Notes: generated from the sequence alone by a model not told the origin. Counted from the stretch's first letter, positions 1 through 12,553 are shown. The stretch is 64,000 nucleotides of DNA from Amylostereum areolatum (GCA_012932865.1 SAXG01000100.1:54532-118531), one strand, 5' to 3'. Numbers and translations are program-made.

Positions 1-1400
1 TGATCATGCGAATCCTCTGGTCCGCCAGCGTGGAGAGCGCGAGTTGGAAAAGCTGACAGCGGAAGAAGAGCAGTCGGACGGGCACTATAAGGACATGTCC
101 GACTGTTTCCCACCGTTTGATGTGGTGAATTTCCGAATTGAGGTGAATTTTGGGGTGATTTCGACAGGTGGTGATTTGGGGCTGTTTTTCAGACAAGCGT
201 GACAACCGCTTTACATGGTTATTTCCATCAGCGGTTCCTTGGTCACGAACTCGTAACAATCGTCACGAACCAGTGATGGTCAGTCACGTATCCGTGATGT
301 CGCCAGCTCACGCGCATGGTTCGACTTCAGCTTCTTCCTCAACGACCATGGCGACTCGGCGACGGGTTCAGTCGTCGTGCACTCTCCCTCTCCACCCTCC
401 CCTTCCATGTTCTCGTAAGGACACATAAAGTGTACACTAAGTCTGGGCAACTCTTTGCAAAGGTACGTCTTCGTATTAATCTATTTTTTTCCTTCTATCC
501 TCCTCTGGCTCGTCCCGCGCATGCTTTGTAGCATGAAGCGGCTCGTTCACGGTTCACTCAACATCACAAACCCAGGCCATATGGCCTCTTACGCATTATG
601 CATCGGTGACAGCGGCTCTTCACCGCCGTTGCCGGTGCTCTTGCACTGTCTCATTTCTCTTCGGTGATGGTGACAGTCTCTTCGGCTGCTGACTTTTGTT
701 TACATAGAGCATGGCCGGGGACTGTCATTGATGGACACAAAACGGGGGATGCTAGGGTATCATGGGGGTGAGTATTCCGCCTTCTCTCCCTTGCCACGGA
801 GCGATATTAACTGTTTGGACAGGCCACGCCCCACGCGCGCATCGCTTCGATGCTGCTGCTTACACTCCAGCCATTCCAACCATTCGCATTTGGGCCCGGG
901 GCGTGCGGGTGGACGTCATGAAGAGGAGACGTGGTTACGCGAGAGGGTCTCGTTGGGTACCGCCAGCGGTGTGCATAGATTTGTATATAGTGTATATTGT
1001 AGTGTGATTATTAGCTCATAATGCCATGTGTCTGTTTATGAACACGTAAAGTGCTGGATCCTGCCAAGGGTTTTGAGGATGAAAGCTGCTGTATATCACC
1101 ATGGGGTGTTGCTTTTCACTGTTTTTCATGCTGATATTCACGCGTCGGCGTTACGAGAAAGTGAGAATTCGTGACAAAAAAGCGGTGAAATGGTACTTTT
1201 TTCCGGTGATTTTCACATCACGAAAATCACCCCGTGCAGGACTGAAATTCATTCCATGGTACTGAAAACGAGTACTTCGAGCGGTGGAATTCACCGCCCA
1301 AAGAGGTGTAAAGAGTGGTGAAAATCAGCTCACGGTACCCTCCTAGTGCGGGGAAGATTTATACGCATAGTAATTTTTATCATCGTCCATATTCCTAACT
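1..1400. other. No supported gene; repeat-like edge
   Basis: I see no convincing gene here. A plus-strand frame is open from base 2 to about 201 and could be the last exon of a gene cut by the window edge, but I do not recognise it. The rest is rich in short GGTGA/TCACC and TCACGAAC-like motifs, which is the texture of a decayed DNA transposon next to the transposase gene that follows. Confidence 0.3.
1205..1231. repeat. Short perfect hairpin (10-bp stem, 7-nt loop)
   Basis: GGTGATTTTC at 1205-1214 and GAAAATCACC at 1222-1231 are exact reverse complements around a 7-nt loop. Related GGTGAAAATC-like words recur up to about 1340. It may be a subterminal repeat of a transposable element lying next to the Harbinger transposase; no terminal inverted repeat pair was found. 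Confidence 0.4.
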
Positions 1401-1439
1401 ACATTCAAATACTACTTAAGTTGTTTTAACTGCCCTTGC

Positions 1440-2869
1440 CTATACAATGAGGTCAAGCAACTGTCTACGACGGAGTAAACCTCCTCGATATAAATCATCA
1501 CCCTCCATCGGTACATCAGGTTGAGCCCCTGCTTCTCCTCGGATATCCTGCGCGTCTGAATCCTCCCTCCCGTTGTACCCACGAATGGAACAGGGATCAT
1601 CTCCACGCTCCTCAAGCATGTTATGGACAATCATGAGTGACTCTACACAGCGGTACATCTCCCGCAATGAGCGTCCAGGGAGTGAACGAAGGGCTGGGAA
1701 CCGTCCCTTGAGTCGGCCAAAGGCATGCTCAACAAATATCCGCAAGGAGGAGAGCCGTTGGTTGAATCTCTTGCGCCGTTGCGCCTCTTCCCTATTTTCA
1801 GTGAGATCATTGTCACCGAAGGGCCGGATAGTGAACACGGTCAGTGGATATCCTGTGAGGTACACCAGGAGCCATGTCAATTTTCCTAACGCCGACTCTG
1901 ATGCTGGAACCACATACCTTTATCAACTAGAATGTACTCGTGTTGGCGGAAGTAATCTTTACGATGCCGCCACAGATGTGAGTGGCGGAATACTCGGCTA
2001 TCTTGAACAGAGCCTGGCCAGCCAAAGTCGTACGAGGTGAAGATTGCGCGATGGTCAACGGTCGCCTGTATGATGATCTAGAGGCAGGGCATGAGTGACG
2101 AGAACCCAGACAGCCAATAATCACGTACTGCATATCGCTTTTTCCTACACCAGAAAGCATACCCGTTGACAGACGGTTTGTCGGTGAGGAAGATATAGCT
2201 GCCGTCGCCGATGCCGATACAGCCCGTAAATCCCCACTCCTTCGCCATTTCCGCAGATAGAAACTCTCTCCGTTCCACACCCGGCCAAGCGAGATGCTCA
2301 TCACGGATGTTGCGGAAGGCCCTGCAAACACGGTGAACGTACAGGTAAGCAGTTCCCTCCGCGATAGCCATGACTGCAGCTGTCTTGATGGCTGTTTCGG
2401 CACCCATTCGCACAAGAAAGGTGGCGAGTTGGTACTTGACAGGTCGTTGTGGCCGATTGTGAGTGCTTTGAAATATGGGATCGTCCTTGATGGTGTCGTG
2501 GAGGTACCAGAAGCTTTCGCGGTCCATTCTAGTGCTAACATGAGTTTGACGGCTACAAGATCAAGGCAAACTCAAGACGCACCGAAACCATGCCTTAAAC
2601 ATTCTGTCTGATGTGTCCTTCAGTAGGAAATGAAAGAACTCTTCGCATTTTTCCTGTATGTATGGTCCACGAGGCCCGAAACGTCCCGAGTTGTGTTGGG
2701 AGGCTCTCTTGTGTTCCAGAGCAAGCTTTGCAACGGCGAGGGCTACGAGTTCCTCATCAGGATCATCGGCATCGGCAAGTAGGATGACGGAAAGTGCTTC
2801 CAGTTGCTTGTACTTCTTGTCGGAGAGGGGGCGATGGGGGCGACGGGCACGATTACGGTGACGAGGCAT
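1440..2869 (-). CDS. Harbinger-type DDE transposase
   Basis: This encodes a PIF/Harbinger (DDE_Tnp_4-like) transposase that would cut and paste its own DNA element in the nucleus. The first ATG in frame is at 2869 (product starts MPRHRNRARR, very basic). Introns fit at 2529-2582, at the site following KKRYA, and before GYPLT, all GT-AG and in frame. The acidic triad can be placed: D in IGIGDGSYIF, D in YILVDKGYPL and E in VEHAFGRLKGRF. The ORF carries no stop in the exons, so the protein may be functional, although I could not find terminal repeats or a target duplication. It ends at about 1440 with DLIV. The fungal two-gene elements often carry a Myb-like partner; none is seen here. Confidence 0.8.
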
Positions 2870-3091
2870 GAGAGAGCGTCGAGACAAGGCAGTTCGACTC
2901 GGAGGAGGAACTTCGCCGGTCGCATGCCTCCCGACGGACCACGTGTCTATTAACCCTAAAATCAGTGCACAACATAATCTCAGGTTCAGATGTCTTTTCT
3001 CTCTCTATTCCTCTATTAAAAATATTGACGGACGTCTCAGGTCCCAGTCTGAGACACGCTCGTCGCTCGTCGCAAATCGTAATTGAGGAGC

Positions 3092-4248
3092 ACTACTATC
3101 GTGTAGAGGGCCAGGTGCCCGTCCGACAACGCCAGCATCCCTCACCTCGTCGAAAAGGAGAACGCCAAGTTGTTCACCAGTCGGCCGTTCCATCTCGAAC
3201 GCGTGATGGCGCACAACCATTGGAACCAGGAGACGGTCGAATTCCTCATCACGCAGCCTGAAATCCGCGAGTTCCAGATCTTGGCTTGTGACAAGCCCGT
3301 CCCGGACCCCGACGACGTGCCCCATTCCGTCCTTAGGAAATGTGTTATGCTCGTGACCGCGCCCGGCATCACCCCGTCCTTCAAGGTCCTGCCTCCCGTC
3401 CGCTTTCTGCAGGTCTACGTGAACGACTGGGGCACCCTCGAGGAACGCGTTCAGGAAGCCGTGGAGATTGGCCTGTTCGGGGAGACGTTGACCAGCCTGG
3501 CGGTCGCGCGGCAGTTCATCAGGGACGGGTATCTGTCCATGGCGACGATCCTGGAAGGGTTCGCCGCGAAGTGTCCCAAGCTCACCATCCTGGGGCTTTT
3601 TGATTGCGCAGACTTCGTGAGTAAGTCGTTCCTGCGATGAGTACCTTGCTAATCATTCGCGTGATCCCAGTCCAACTGCGACAACGCCAGGATCCGTCAA
3701 CTCGTCTCGGACAACTTCCCCAACCTGCGGACGTTCGTCTGGGGTCCGCTCGCCGCCGGGATCACGATGAACGACGAGGACGGCTGGTCGTCCGAGGAGG
3801 TGTCCGGGGATTCCATGAACTCGGACGACGACGAGTCGGCCACGGTCAAGATCGAGCATTACGCCGTCGCGTTGATGAAGGCCAAGCCCTCGCTGGAGTG
3901 GTTTGTCGCTTATGACGGGGTGGGTGGCTACAGGTGCTCGCGCGTATGGAAAAGGGTCGGGACCGGGGCCGACACCACCGTCTTTGAGATCCGGAATCCT
4001 TGGTATATCATAGAGTCCACCTTCCGGCTTCTCGACCCCAATGCGCCTGGGGAGTACTTCCTCTCAGGGTATGTTAACCCGAAGAGGTTCTACGTCGACG
4101 TGCCCATATACCAGCCTCCCGAAGAGCAGGCCGCGGATCACGATGCTTGGTACGTGGGTACTGCAAGCTCGGCACGGCACTTTCGAGGCTAACTATACTT
4201 TGACAGATATTCGCGTCAAGCGCAACCAACGGCGTCTTCATGAAATGA
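3092..4248 (+). CDS. Unrecognised fungal family, copy A (F-box/LRR-like?)
   Basis: I do not recognise the function. The main exon (frame of 3170-3610) reads PFHLERVMAHNHWNQETVEF and continues through DGYLSMATILEGFAAKCPKL, a style seen in basidiomycete proteins annotated as F-box or leucine-rich hypotheticals. A GT-AG intron ends at about 3669, and a second exon runs through an acidic stretch (SDDDES) to DADHDAW-like sequence at about 4150. A final short exon after the intron ending at 4206 closes with a stop at 4246-4248. No F-box was found upstream. The start is unknown: a YYRVEG motif at about 3090 that matches copy B lies in another frame, so either a small intron or a frameshift is present there. 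The related copy lies 3.4 kb downstream in the same direction. Confidence 0.5.
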
Positions 4249-6339
4249 TCCATTTTTCCCCTATCTTTCTTTCGATGTACCACTCCCCTGCGCTCTGCTT
4301 GCTACTATGCTCTGTTATCGCTTCGTCGTTGTTCAAAACACCATCCTTATCCCCTCCGCTCTGATGTACTCTAGCGGCGTAATGCCCAGGTTTCCTCGTT
4401 TTGTTGTTTCGCTCTCGCTCTCGCTCTCCGCTTTTGTTTCGCTGTCCCTGCGTGTCTTTGCTTTGTACGTGTATTACAACATCGTTTTTGCCCTTATCGT
4501 TCTGCCTTTTTGCCCTTGCCACTTTACTGTGCTGCTGCCCTTACGTTTCCTTCCCGCCATTCGCTCTCTACCACTTGTGGCTTGTAAACCCTGTCCTCCA
4601 GCCCGCCTTCGATGTTCAGGATGAACCAAGAATGCGCTGCCCTTCGAGTACGTTCTGTCCTTTCTATGCCTCATTCGCGAAATCAATGCTGATTGGTGTC
4701 GACAGAGACCTTGGAGGGGTAGGTTCTGTCCGTACGAACCTTACCATACGCACCACCGTTTGTCCGTGGACATTCCGAATCCTGCGAGTCCATAGGTGCC
4801 CTTCATCTATGCAGTCAACCGGAAAGCCTTACTCCACACGGGGTACGGTCGAGAATGGCGTTTTTCGGATCAGTATGCACCACAAAACAAAACGCCCAGG
4901 ACGAGGACCCCGCTGTCTGGAGATAGCATACTTGGGTACGTTGGCCCGATTTCCAAGTAGTCGCAGTGGCTTATTGGCGCTGTGCAGGGTATATGTATAG
5001 AAACGGGCCTCGGACTCAACGCGTCCTCGACTCCTCCACGGATTTCGCTTCTTCGTTCAATCGCGGCTGAAGGGGAGTGCTGTGGATAGATTCAGACGGT
5101 GACCTCAACTTACGGTCTAGGCTGTCTCACGCTACGGCACTCGAGGGGATATGTCGGACTTTCGGTTCGTCCTCAGTTGCTGCTCGTTCATGCTGTCGTG
5201 TATGCGTGCCAGTCTCGTACTTGCATACGTATAACCCATGTAACGCCTTCCGTCGTCGGGGCCTTGGACCTCTGCTGAGATAAATTATGTGTCGAGGTCT
5301 CTTGTTAATATAGTCAGAAGATGAAAATCAGTATCGTGTGTACCCGCCGAGATGAGAGTTTGAAGCGGTGGATGCAGGCACAGCCACAGTTCTTGACCAG
5401 TTGCCTTCTACCATGACCACGCCGCGACGTCAGCACTCTACCTGTGCCATCTCTTCCCCTCTCTTCCCCCTTGATTCGGCGCGTAACGATCTGTGCATGG
5501 CGGGTCTGAGGATTGTCGACGAAGAGACACCCAGCACTGACCACCGCCGCCCTACCCGCGACTACTTGGAACTCCTCCTGCCACGCTCGTGATATCGGCT
5601 CTCTGTCACGCCCAAGAACAACTCTAAGGACAAAGGAAAACGCCCACGCCCGGATGGGAAAAAGGCGCGTTTCATCTGGTCAAATGCGTATTCGAACTTA
5701 GGAGAAATCAAGAGAGAGCTGGCGGGTTTCGGGAGGGTGAGTTTCATTTTTTCCCGGCTCCTTGAAAGCTGGACTGATGTGAGACGCAGGCGCTGTACAC
5801 ACCTGGGTTGGACGCGTAGATGTATGGTCCTGGAGTATGGGGAAGCTCGGGGGAAGCTCTAAACACGCCCTGGAATACTCACATCCCAACGTTTTGGGGC
5901 TCACGGGCGCGACGCAAGACCACTCGAAGGGATCTTTCCCGTATGGAAATCTATCACTCTCCGACGCTCGAAGACACATAAGATTGGCTCCGTGGGGGCG
6001 GTTGACCGCGAAGTTACGTTCAAGAGCACGTCGAACGGCCGACGAATGCTGGCACAGGGAAGCGAGGAAGAAGACGGGAAGGATGTCGTGTCAGTTTCTA
6101 CGGCTCATATAGGTACGCTTCTCGTCGTGTTTATCCCAAGATGCTCCGTGCTTACTGGTTGCAGGACCTCATGGGCCAGGACGGTCAGATGCCGCCTCCC
6201 GCCTCTTGGGTAGCTCCTCAAGGGCCGACTTTCTTGCGAAGCCTCACGAGTTTGTACTGTCTTTCTTCATAAGGGGCTACCAGATGCTGACCTGTTCTAG
6301 ATTTATGACCGACACCTACACCTACTTTTCCCCTTTCAA
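4249..6339. other. No supported gene between the two tandem copies
   Basis: Many short overlapping frames exist but none shows a recognisable domain or coherent splice structure. A pyrimidine-rich CTCTCG repeat lies at about 4410-4440. Parts of 6000-6340 may be 5' exons of the degenerate copy B, but I cannot support exact limits. Confidence 0.35.
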
Positions 6340-7660
6340 GCTTCAACCTCAAACAAGCCAGCGCACGCCCTCTCGCCGACCGCCAATTCGCGAATTGGTC
6401 AGCTGTTATCTACGACAGGAGGGTCTATCGACTGACTTTGACATCTCGACGCAGTGCTCTTCGTCTCCTCAAAAACAGGTCGAGACCAAGGAAGTGGCCC
6501 CCGCGATGTTCGTCGAACGATGACAGTTTGTATGTGGGTGCTTTTTTTCCCTTGAGAAGGTCCTGCGGGGCTTATGTGCGCATAGATGGTGGCCTTGCCG
6601 CCGGAATCCCTCCTGCGGTTACTCCGCCCCCAAAATCGCCCGACGAGGAGATCCCCAAGCTATTCGTCAACTGTCCCTTTCGGCTCGAGCGCTCCATGGC
6701 CTTCAGCGATTGGAATATCCAAACGGTTGAGTTCCTCACGATGCAGCCGGGAATACGGGAGTTCGAGATCGCGCTGTGCGTGAAGCCGGCACCAAAACCC
6801 GAAGTCTTTCCGCACTCCATCCTGCGCAAGTGCAACATGCTCATTACCGCCCCTGGTATCCTGGCCTCCTTCACGGTCCCACCTCCCCTCCGCTTTCTGC
6901 ACGTTGACCTAAACGATTGGGGCACAGTCGAGGAACGGGTGGACGAGGCGACAGAGATAGGGATGTTTGGAAACACACTCACGAGCCTGGCTGTCGCCCG
7001 GCGGTACGTCCGGGAAGGATACCTGTCCATGGCGGTAATCTTGGAAGGTTTCGCGGCGCAATGTTCCAAGCTTGCGGTGTTGGGGTCTTTACGATTGTGT
7101 AGATTTTGTACGTTTTTTCTCGCATTGTTTTCCTTGAGCATACAACTGAGGTTCGATTGCGCCCAGTCGAACTGTGACGATGCCAGAATCCGTCGCCTTG
7201 TCTCTGACAACTTTCTCAACCTACGCATGTTTGTCGAGGGCCCCCTCGCCGTAGGAATATGGGAACGAAAACGACGGTCGGTCGTCAGAAGAGGAGTCCG
7301 ATGGTAACTCGATGTGGACGGACGACCACCACCACCACAACACGGTCAAGATGGAACGCTACGCGGTCGCCCTGATGAAAGCCAAGCTTCGCTTTAGCTC
7401 TTCGTTGGCTTTGACGGCGATGGGTCGTGCAGGCATTCGCGCGTTTGGAGGGGAATTGGGACCGGAGAGGATACGGAACTGGAGGAGATCCTCGACCACT
7501 GGCGCCGGTTCGACATCGTCGAGCAGGAGCTGCGCTACGTCGATCCAAACGACCCCGAAGTGTACATGATGACCGGGTATGTAAACCCGATGTGGACGTT
7601 CCAATGTACAACACCGAGCTGGGGGAAGCTTCAAACAAGAATACTGGGTGCGTGTACCTT
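6340..7660 (+). pseudogene. Same unrecognised family, copy B, frameshifted
   Basis: This is a paralogue of the copy at 3092-4248 in direct orientation. The best matching block is PFRLERSMAFSDW through DGYLSMAVILEGFAA-like sequence (6670-7070). Upstream it also has an ANWSAVIYDRRVYRL block that may be the N-terminal part of the family. Compared with copy A I see a one-base insertion near 7085, another shift near 7258-7262 (after PLAVGI), and a one-base loss plus an in-frame TAG in place of a glutamate codon near 7386-7395. Codon-level similarity resumes in a different frame after each event. The 289-residue open frame 6438-7307 is therefore a readable part of a broken gene, not an intact protein. 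Confidence 0.6.
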
Positions 7661-7689
7661 GTGCTGGGCTGCAGGACCGCCATAGCTAA

Positions 7690-8457
7690 TCACACCTTGG
7701 CTGTCTTAGGTTATCGTCGTGATGGCCACCCACCGAATATCACTCCGTCTCCCCCGTCGTCTTTCACCTGTTTTCGTCATTGCTATCATTAGGCTTTGCC
7801 TTTTCATCCATACGAAACCCATATATGTACTGCTGTACTGTAACGCTGCGACCTGACCTTGCCGTGTCTTTTCCGTTTGCTCTCTTGTCCTTCGTTCGCT
7901 TTTGCTGTCCTAGCTTGTCTTTCGCCACAGGCTCCCGTCCATGTACGTCCAAGCTTCCACCTAACGTTCCCTGCAACGACTTACTTGATCCATCCAGTCC
8001 ATTTTCGGTTGTAACACGAAGACCACCTTCTATCAAGTGAAACCACCTCGTCGCTGTCGGCGATGGAGGGTTCTTCGACGCGCCAACGAATTCTCTACAT
8101 TCCTACCAGTACGCGGTGGCGCAAGTCTCATAACTCCTCGATCGTGTATGTGTACCCTTATACCACCTAATCTATCGCGTCCGTGTAGTGTCCGTGCTTC
8201 TGATAACACCGGTACTACAATCATAATAATGACACACGGGCTTCGAGCAGGAAGGCCTAAACGTTGAACTCGTAACCGTTCCGGCCAAAATAAGCATATA
8301 ATCATTCAAAAGCAGACGTTCATAATTGTACATTAAGCCCTCTACAAGTTCAGAAAGATCGACAATATCCGCGGTGGCGTGCGATGCGAGGAGCAAGACC
8401 AAAGACCTTCAATATACCGATTTATCCATCCGAGAGGAACGTTATCGTGTATATCAT
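7690..8457. other. No supported gene
   Basis: This is the 3' flank of the degenerate copy B and of the minus-strand NTPase gene that ends at 8458. Short frames on both strands show no recognisable motif. Confidence 0.4.
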
Positions 8458-11400
8458 TCAAGGATCGACCAGCAAGGCATCTGCGGATTGCGAGTCCACG
8501 GGATGTAAGTCGATGTAACCGAGGAAATGCTCCGGGTGCGTCCCCACCGCCGGATGAAGCCTGCGACGGGCTACCGATCGATCATTAACGACTTGACTTC
8601 CGGGACTGGGCTGATTGTATGCATCGGTGATATTCCGCGACCGCAATAGAAGTGCCTCGTACGTCTGCATCTGAGGCCATTGGACAGGACCGAATGTGTC
8701 GGGAGATATTCCTGCGCACCATATATCGTACGCAGTGAATTTACTGCCCACGAGATCGGGTTCGGAAGACAACACTGCAGCATCTGACGATGCAAGCGCG
8801 AAGGCCAGACGTATAACAGGGGGTAGTTCGGAATGGGTTGAATCTGTGGCCGGTGGACGCAATGCGCCCTTTGGAGCCCGTGAACTCTGTCGTGACTTTG
8901 ACCCTTTCTTCCTTGGGTTCGAACGGGGAAAAAGGCCTAGCGTAAATGGATCCATGCCTTCAAAAATGAAATCCTCAATAGTGGTCCCATACGACTTGTC
9001 ATTCTTGACTTGTATGAGAATAGCCGAGACCTGGGACAGGTCGAGGGTGGTCCCGAGGAGGATAGGAATGAGGATGTCCACTCCCCGCTGGTTGTTGGCG
9101 CAAATGACAGCCGCACCGCGAGCGATGAGGCCCGCGAGATATTTCCTGTTCAGCACGTTAAAGTCGTTCACCTTGACGAAGTGATTGAACCAAATGCGAC
9201 CATCTCCGAACGCGTTCTCGAGCAGCGTGTCGCGGGTCTCATCGTTCATCCATTTGGATGGCTTCATTTTGAGAACGCCTCTGTCCCCAAAGAGAGCACC
9301 AAGGAACTCGGGGACAGAAACGACACGACGCTTGATGAGTCCGTCCACGTCCAAGGCTCCTCCCTGGACGGGGACGGGCAGATGTGTCGTTTTCGCCGCG
9401 GTGTCGCGTGCGAGAAGGAGGATCAAGGTTGCGAGAACCTCACCGCGGTCGCCTGGATTTAGATACGACGTCTCGATATGCGCGAGCAGCGCGCCGGGGG
9501 CGTTCCACGATGGCTCTGCCATGTCTCTCGAGGCCGCCTCAGCCAACAAGGGCTCGGATGGCGAGATCGTCGTCATGGTGTGGAATCCTGCAGTCGCCGA
9601 GAGGCAAACCCTCATGTGGTTTTCGACCTGCTTGCGTTCGGCTGTCCGTTCCGCCCAGTTAGTGGCTTTGAATTCAAGACCCAGCCGCACGGAGAGGCAC
9701 GCGAGCTTCATGTCGCCGTTCAGCGACTGCCCTTCCTGAAGACCATAGAGCAGCTTCTCGCGAGCAAACGCTACGATGTCTCTTCGCGTCTCGTCGCTCC
9801 CGGTATCATAGCGCGTAGCGAACCTGGGAAGGCAGGACGTGAAGTCAAACTGGTGGCCGCGAACTCAACAAAAAGATGACTCACAATGCGCGTCCGAGGT
9901 GTGCAATGTGGTGCGTCGAGGCGAGGCGGTCCAAGGTCCACTTCGAGTCGCCGACGAGCACTTTGACAGCGAACTGATCAAACCCGACCTCGGTGATCGG
10001 GTCGAACAGGGCGAGCTTCTTTCGTCGAAGCCGGCTCGATGTTTCGTCTGCATTGTCTTGCGAAAACTTGTGGAAACTGCCGGTCGTCGACAGGAAGACG
10101 GTTGCGAATGGCTGATGCCTTATCTTGCGCAGCGGACGTCGCAACTCTGTGAACCGATTCCACTCTACAGAGTGGATGCTGTCCGTCAGCTTGTGAGCCT
10201 CATCCATGCAGATGACAGCGAGCAAGCGCTCTCCACAAAGCCCGAGCGGATCGAGGAACGTTCTGAGCTCGTCAGCGGCCCCACTGACGGTACCTCCTGC
10301 GTCAAGACGTGAGCGATCACTGTCCGTATTTCCGATGCGAACGCGTACCTTGGCTAGAGTAAACATCGGTCGGGCTGCCATCCGTGTTGACAGCCTGGGG
10401 TTGGCCATTTCTTACAAACTACACCACTAAGTTAGCGATGCATCACACGACGGGAATGCGGAGAGCGTACCTCATCCGCCACCCTACAGACTTCTTTATA
10501 GAATTCTTCCCTGTACTCGCCGTGCTTTGTGAAGCTACCGCCAGCGGACATCTTCTCTCGGAACGCGCTCGCTAGGCGGGAGAGGCGGGAGAGCGTCGCG
10601 ATCATAACCGGCACATCCGCGTCAACAGTGCCCATCGGAAGCTTGCCATTTTGGACAGCAATGTTGCTAATCTGCTGCGATGGAATGCCTACTGAGACAC
10701 GGTCAGCACAATTGAGCTCGGCAATAAGTAGAATGCGGCACAAACACTCTGGATCATTCTGAATCTCCACCAGGTGTTTCTTTGTCACAGTCAACACCGC
10801 ATACACGAGGCCCTGGAGTCGTTTCTGAGTTCCGGGGAGGTCTGGTTCTCCATCGGCCGTGGATACAGCGGAATCGAAAAGCCAGTTGCGGATTTTTCGG
10901 TCAGGGGGTGGATATGCTATGCCCGAGAATATCAAGGTCGCGCCCGGCATAAAAGAAGGGGGAAATGACTCACCACTTTGACTGTGGGACGCAAGGCATA
11001 TAGGGACATAAACAATGTGCTTGGCAAGTTCATCGTGCATGCGCGATTTACCGGTTCCCGATGACTGGACGTGGGCAATGACGATGGCATAAGGGTCAAT
11101 GCTTCCGACTGATACACGCTGTATGTAGCTTGTCATGATCTTGTGAAGAAGCTCGGCCGATTGCCCGCGGAAAGGAGTACTCCACGATTTGATGGTGGCT
11201 GCAGCACTGCGTTAGGGTCCGTATTGCACAGAAAGCAAGCAGATTACGCATACCTTGCCCGGCAGAAGGGTCCAGGTCGATGTCGGTCTGTGGCTGAGAC
11301 GGGAGGCCTGGCGGCGGAGGCGGACGAATGATGGCTGGGTGTGGCGTTAGGTGAGTTTTTTAATTTGTCTCCGAGTGTTGCAAAGGGCACATACCAAGTA

Positions 11401-11851
11401 AACGAAGAGTCCTAAATGTGTTGTCGCACAGCGCCTGGTACGCCCACTTGACGATATCTGGGTGTTCCTGCACGATCTTATCCAGTTCTTCTTCTAGATC
11501 ATTGTTTCCTTTAAGCTCAGGGAGAAGCGGGAACCTGCCGAAGGTTAGATAGACATTCCCGAGCACATCTTCTACCAGAAACGATTTCCACTCAGGATCC
11601 ACCTTGCCATCCACGTCGATGAACTGGCGGCCCTTCTTTCGCATGCGTCTCAGCGGTGCATTTAGGGCAGTGATGACTTTGGCATCCAGATCCTCGTGGT
11701 CAATGGATCCACCGTCAGGGACGAGCATAGAGGGGTCGGGGTGGTACTCCACGATAGCGCCAACTGATTCAACGTGAAGCTGGGTCCGCTTGGGTGGAGG
11801 TGGCGTGTTGGGTCCGAGAGCTGACTCGGACGAGACGAGTTTGTTCTCCAT
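8458..11851 (-). CDS. CR1L: NTPase-nuclease family protein (Crinkler-like)
   Basis: A multi-exon gene starting at the ATG at 11851 (MENKLVSSES). In order: a header domain of about 150 residues with the family block VEYHPDPSML; a Pro-rich linker; FRGQSAELL, then the P-loop block HVQSSGTGKSRMHDELAKH; a Walker B LLAVICMDEAHKLT; a sensor-like TVFLSTTGSF; FDPITEVGFDQFA; then MKLACLSVRLGLEF and the C-terminal domain with GDRGEV, NNQRGVDILIPIL and ILIQVKND. The last set fits a PD-(D/E)XK nuclease. NTPase plus PD-(D/E)XK layouts are known for Crinkler-type proteins; that match is inference. Introns are short GT-AG. The gene is the mirror twin of the one at 12685-15997 and shares its promoter arm. Its last about 160 codons differ strongly from the twin. 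It looks intact. Confidence 0.7.
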
Positions 11852-11929
11852 GGTGGTTGTGTGCTAGTGGCGGATGCGGGAGCGTGCGGGTGAAGATTAT
11901 GGAAAGTAGAAGAGCTTGAAGCGGATGGG

Positions 11930-11936
11930 TTTTATA
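11930..11936 (-). promoter_or_regulatory. TATA box of CR1L
   Basis: TATAAAA on the minus strand, about 80 bases upstream of the ATG at 11851. The same box occurs at the mirror position in the twin gene. Confidence 0.6.
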
Positions 11937-11982
11937 CTTGTCAACTTGTGACGGTGGCACGTCGCTTTGAAATTTTACGTAC

Positions 11983-12094
11983 GTTCCACGCTTTGACGAC
12001 GAGAAGACAGCGCAGCCGTGAGTTCCACGCTTTGAAGAAGACAGCACAGCCTGTTCCACACTTTGATGATGATGAGAAACAACACAGCGCGCGC
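11983..12094. repeat. Three imperfect tandem promoter repeats (left)
   Basis: Three successive units, each beginning GTTCCACRCTTTGA and continuing into a GACAGCRCAGC-like tail, start at 11983, 12022 and 12053 (units about 31-42 bp). They lie at the inner end of the palindrome arm, upstream of the TATA box, and are mirrored in the other arm. Their position suggests regulatory elements, but no binding factor is known to me. Confidence 0.6.
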
Positions 12095-12441
12095 AATTGC
12101 CGTTGTCTGTCTGTGTCTGAATCAAGCCCGGACGCGGAACAAGACGGTGGCGCATCCTGGCGCATCCTGCCTGGCGATTAGGCAGGCATTCCGCCGTGTC
12201 ATTGGGCCGCAGCCAAAGTCTGTTCGCAAATGCGCCCTTCATACTGCACTGCGCGGCGCGAAATGTAAGATAAAGCGTCTACTGTACTCTATGCATATGA
12301 TACAGCCATCCTGGTGTCCCCAGAAGGCGTAGAAAACCCAGCCCAGAGCCGACAGTTCCCTCAGCAAGTTCCAATTCGGGAAGGAGGTCGCGACGCGCGG
12401 GGAGAAAATCGATCATTAATGTATTCTGAAAGCGCTGTAAG
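12095..12441. other. Unique spacer of the palindrome
   Basis: A 347-bp non-palindromic stretch separating the arms and lying between two divergent genes. It contains a short tandem TGGCGCATCC duplication at about 12151-12172. I see no gene. Confidence 0.6.
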
Positions 12442-12553
12442 GCGCGCGCTGTGTTGTTTCTCATCATCATCAAAGTGTGGAACAGGCTGTGCTGTCTTCT
12501 TCAAAGCGTGGAACTCACGGCTGCGCTGTCTTCTCGTCGTCAAAGCGTGGAAC
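12442..12553. repeat. Three imperfect tandem promoter repeats (right)
   Basis: Mirror image of the repeats at 11983-12094, here upstream of CR1R. Confidence 0.6.

Larger units (their letters stand above)
9301..12094. repeat. Left arm of 2.79-kb palindrome
   Basis: Bases 9301-12094 are the reverse complement of 12442-15235 (mirror positions sum to 24536). All open frames inside the two arms translate identically, and the stretches I compared base by base show no difference. The arm holds the promoter and most of the coding region of CR1L. Identity stops sharply at 9300 (C against G) and at 12095. Confidence 0.9.

Noticed and set aside
6438..7307. 289-residue open frame as an intact gene
   Set aside because: Comparison with the copy at 3092-4248 shows it reads through a one-base insertion into a wrong frame before the intron; it is part of a pseudogene.
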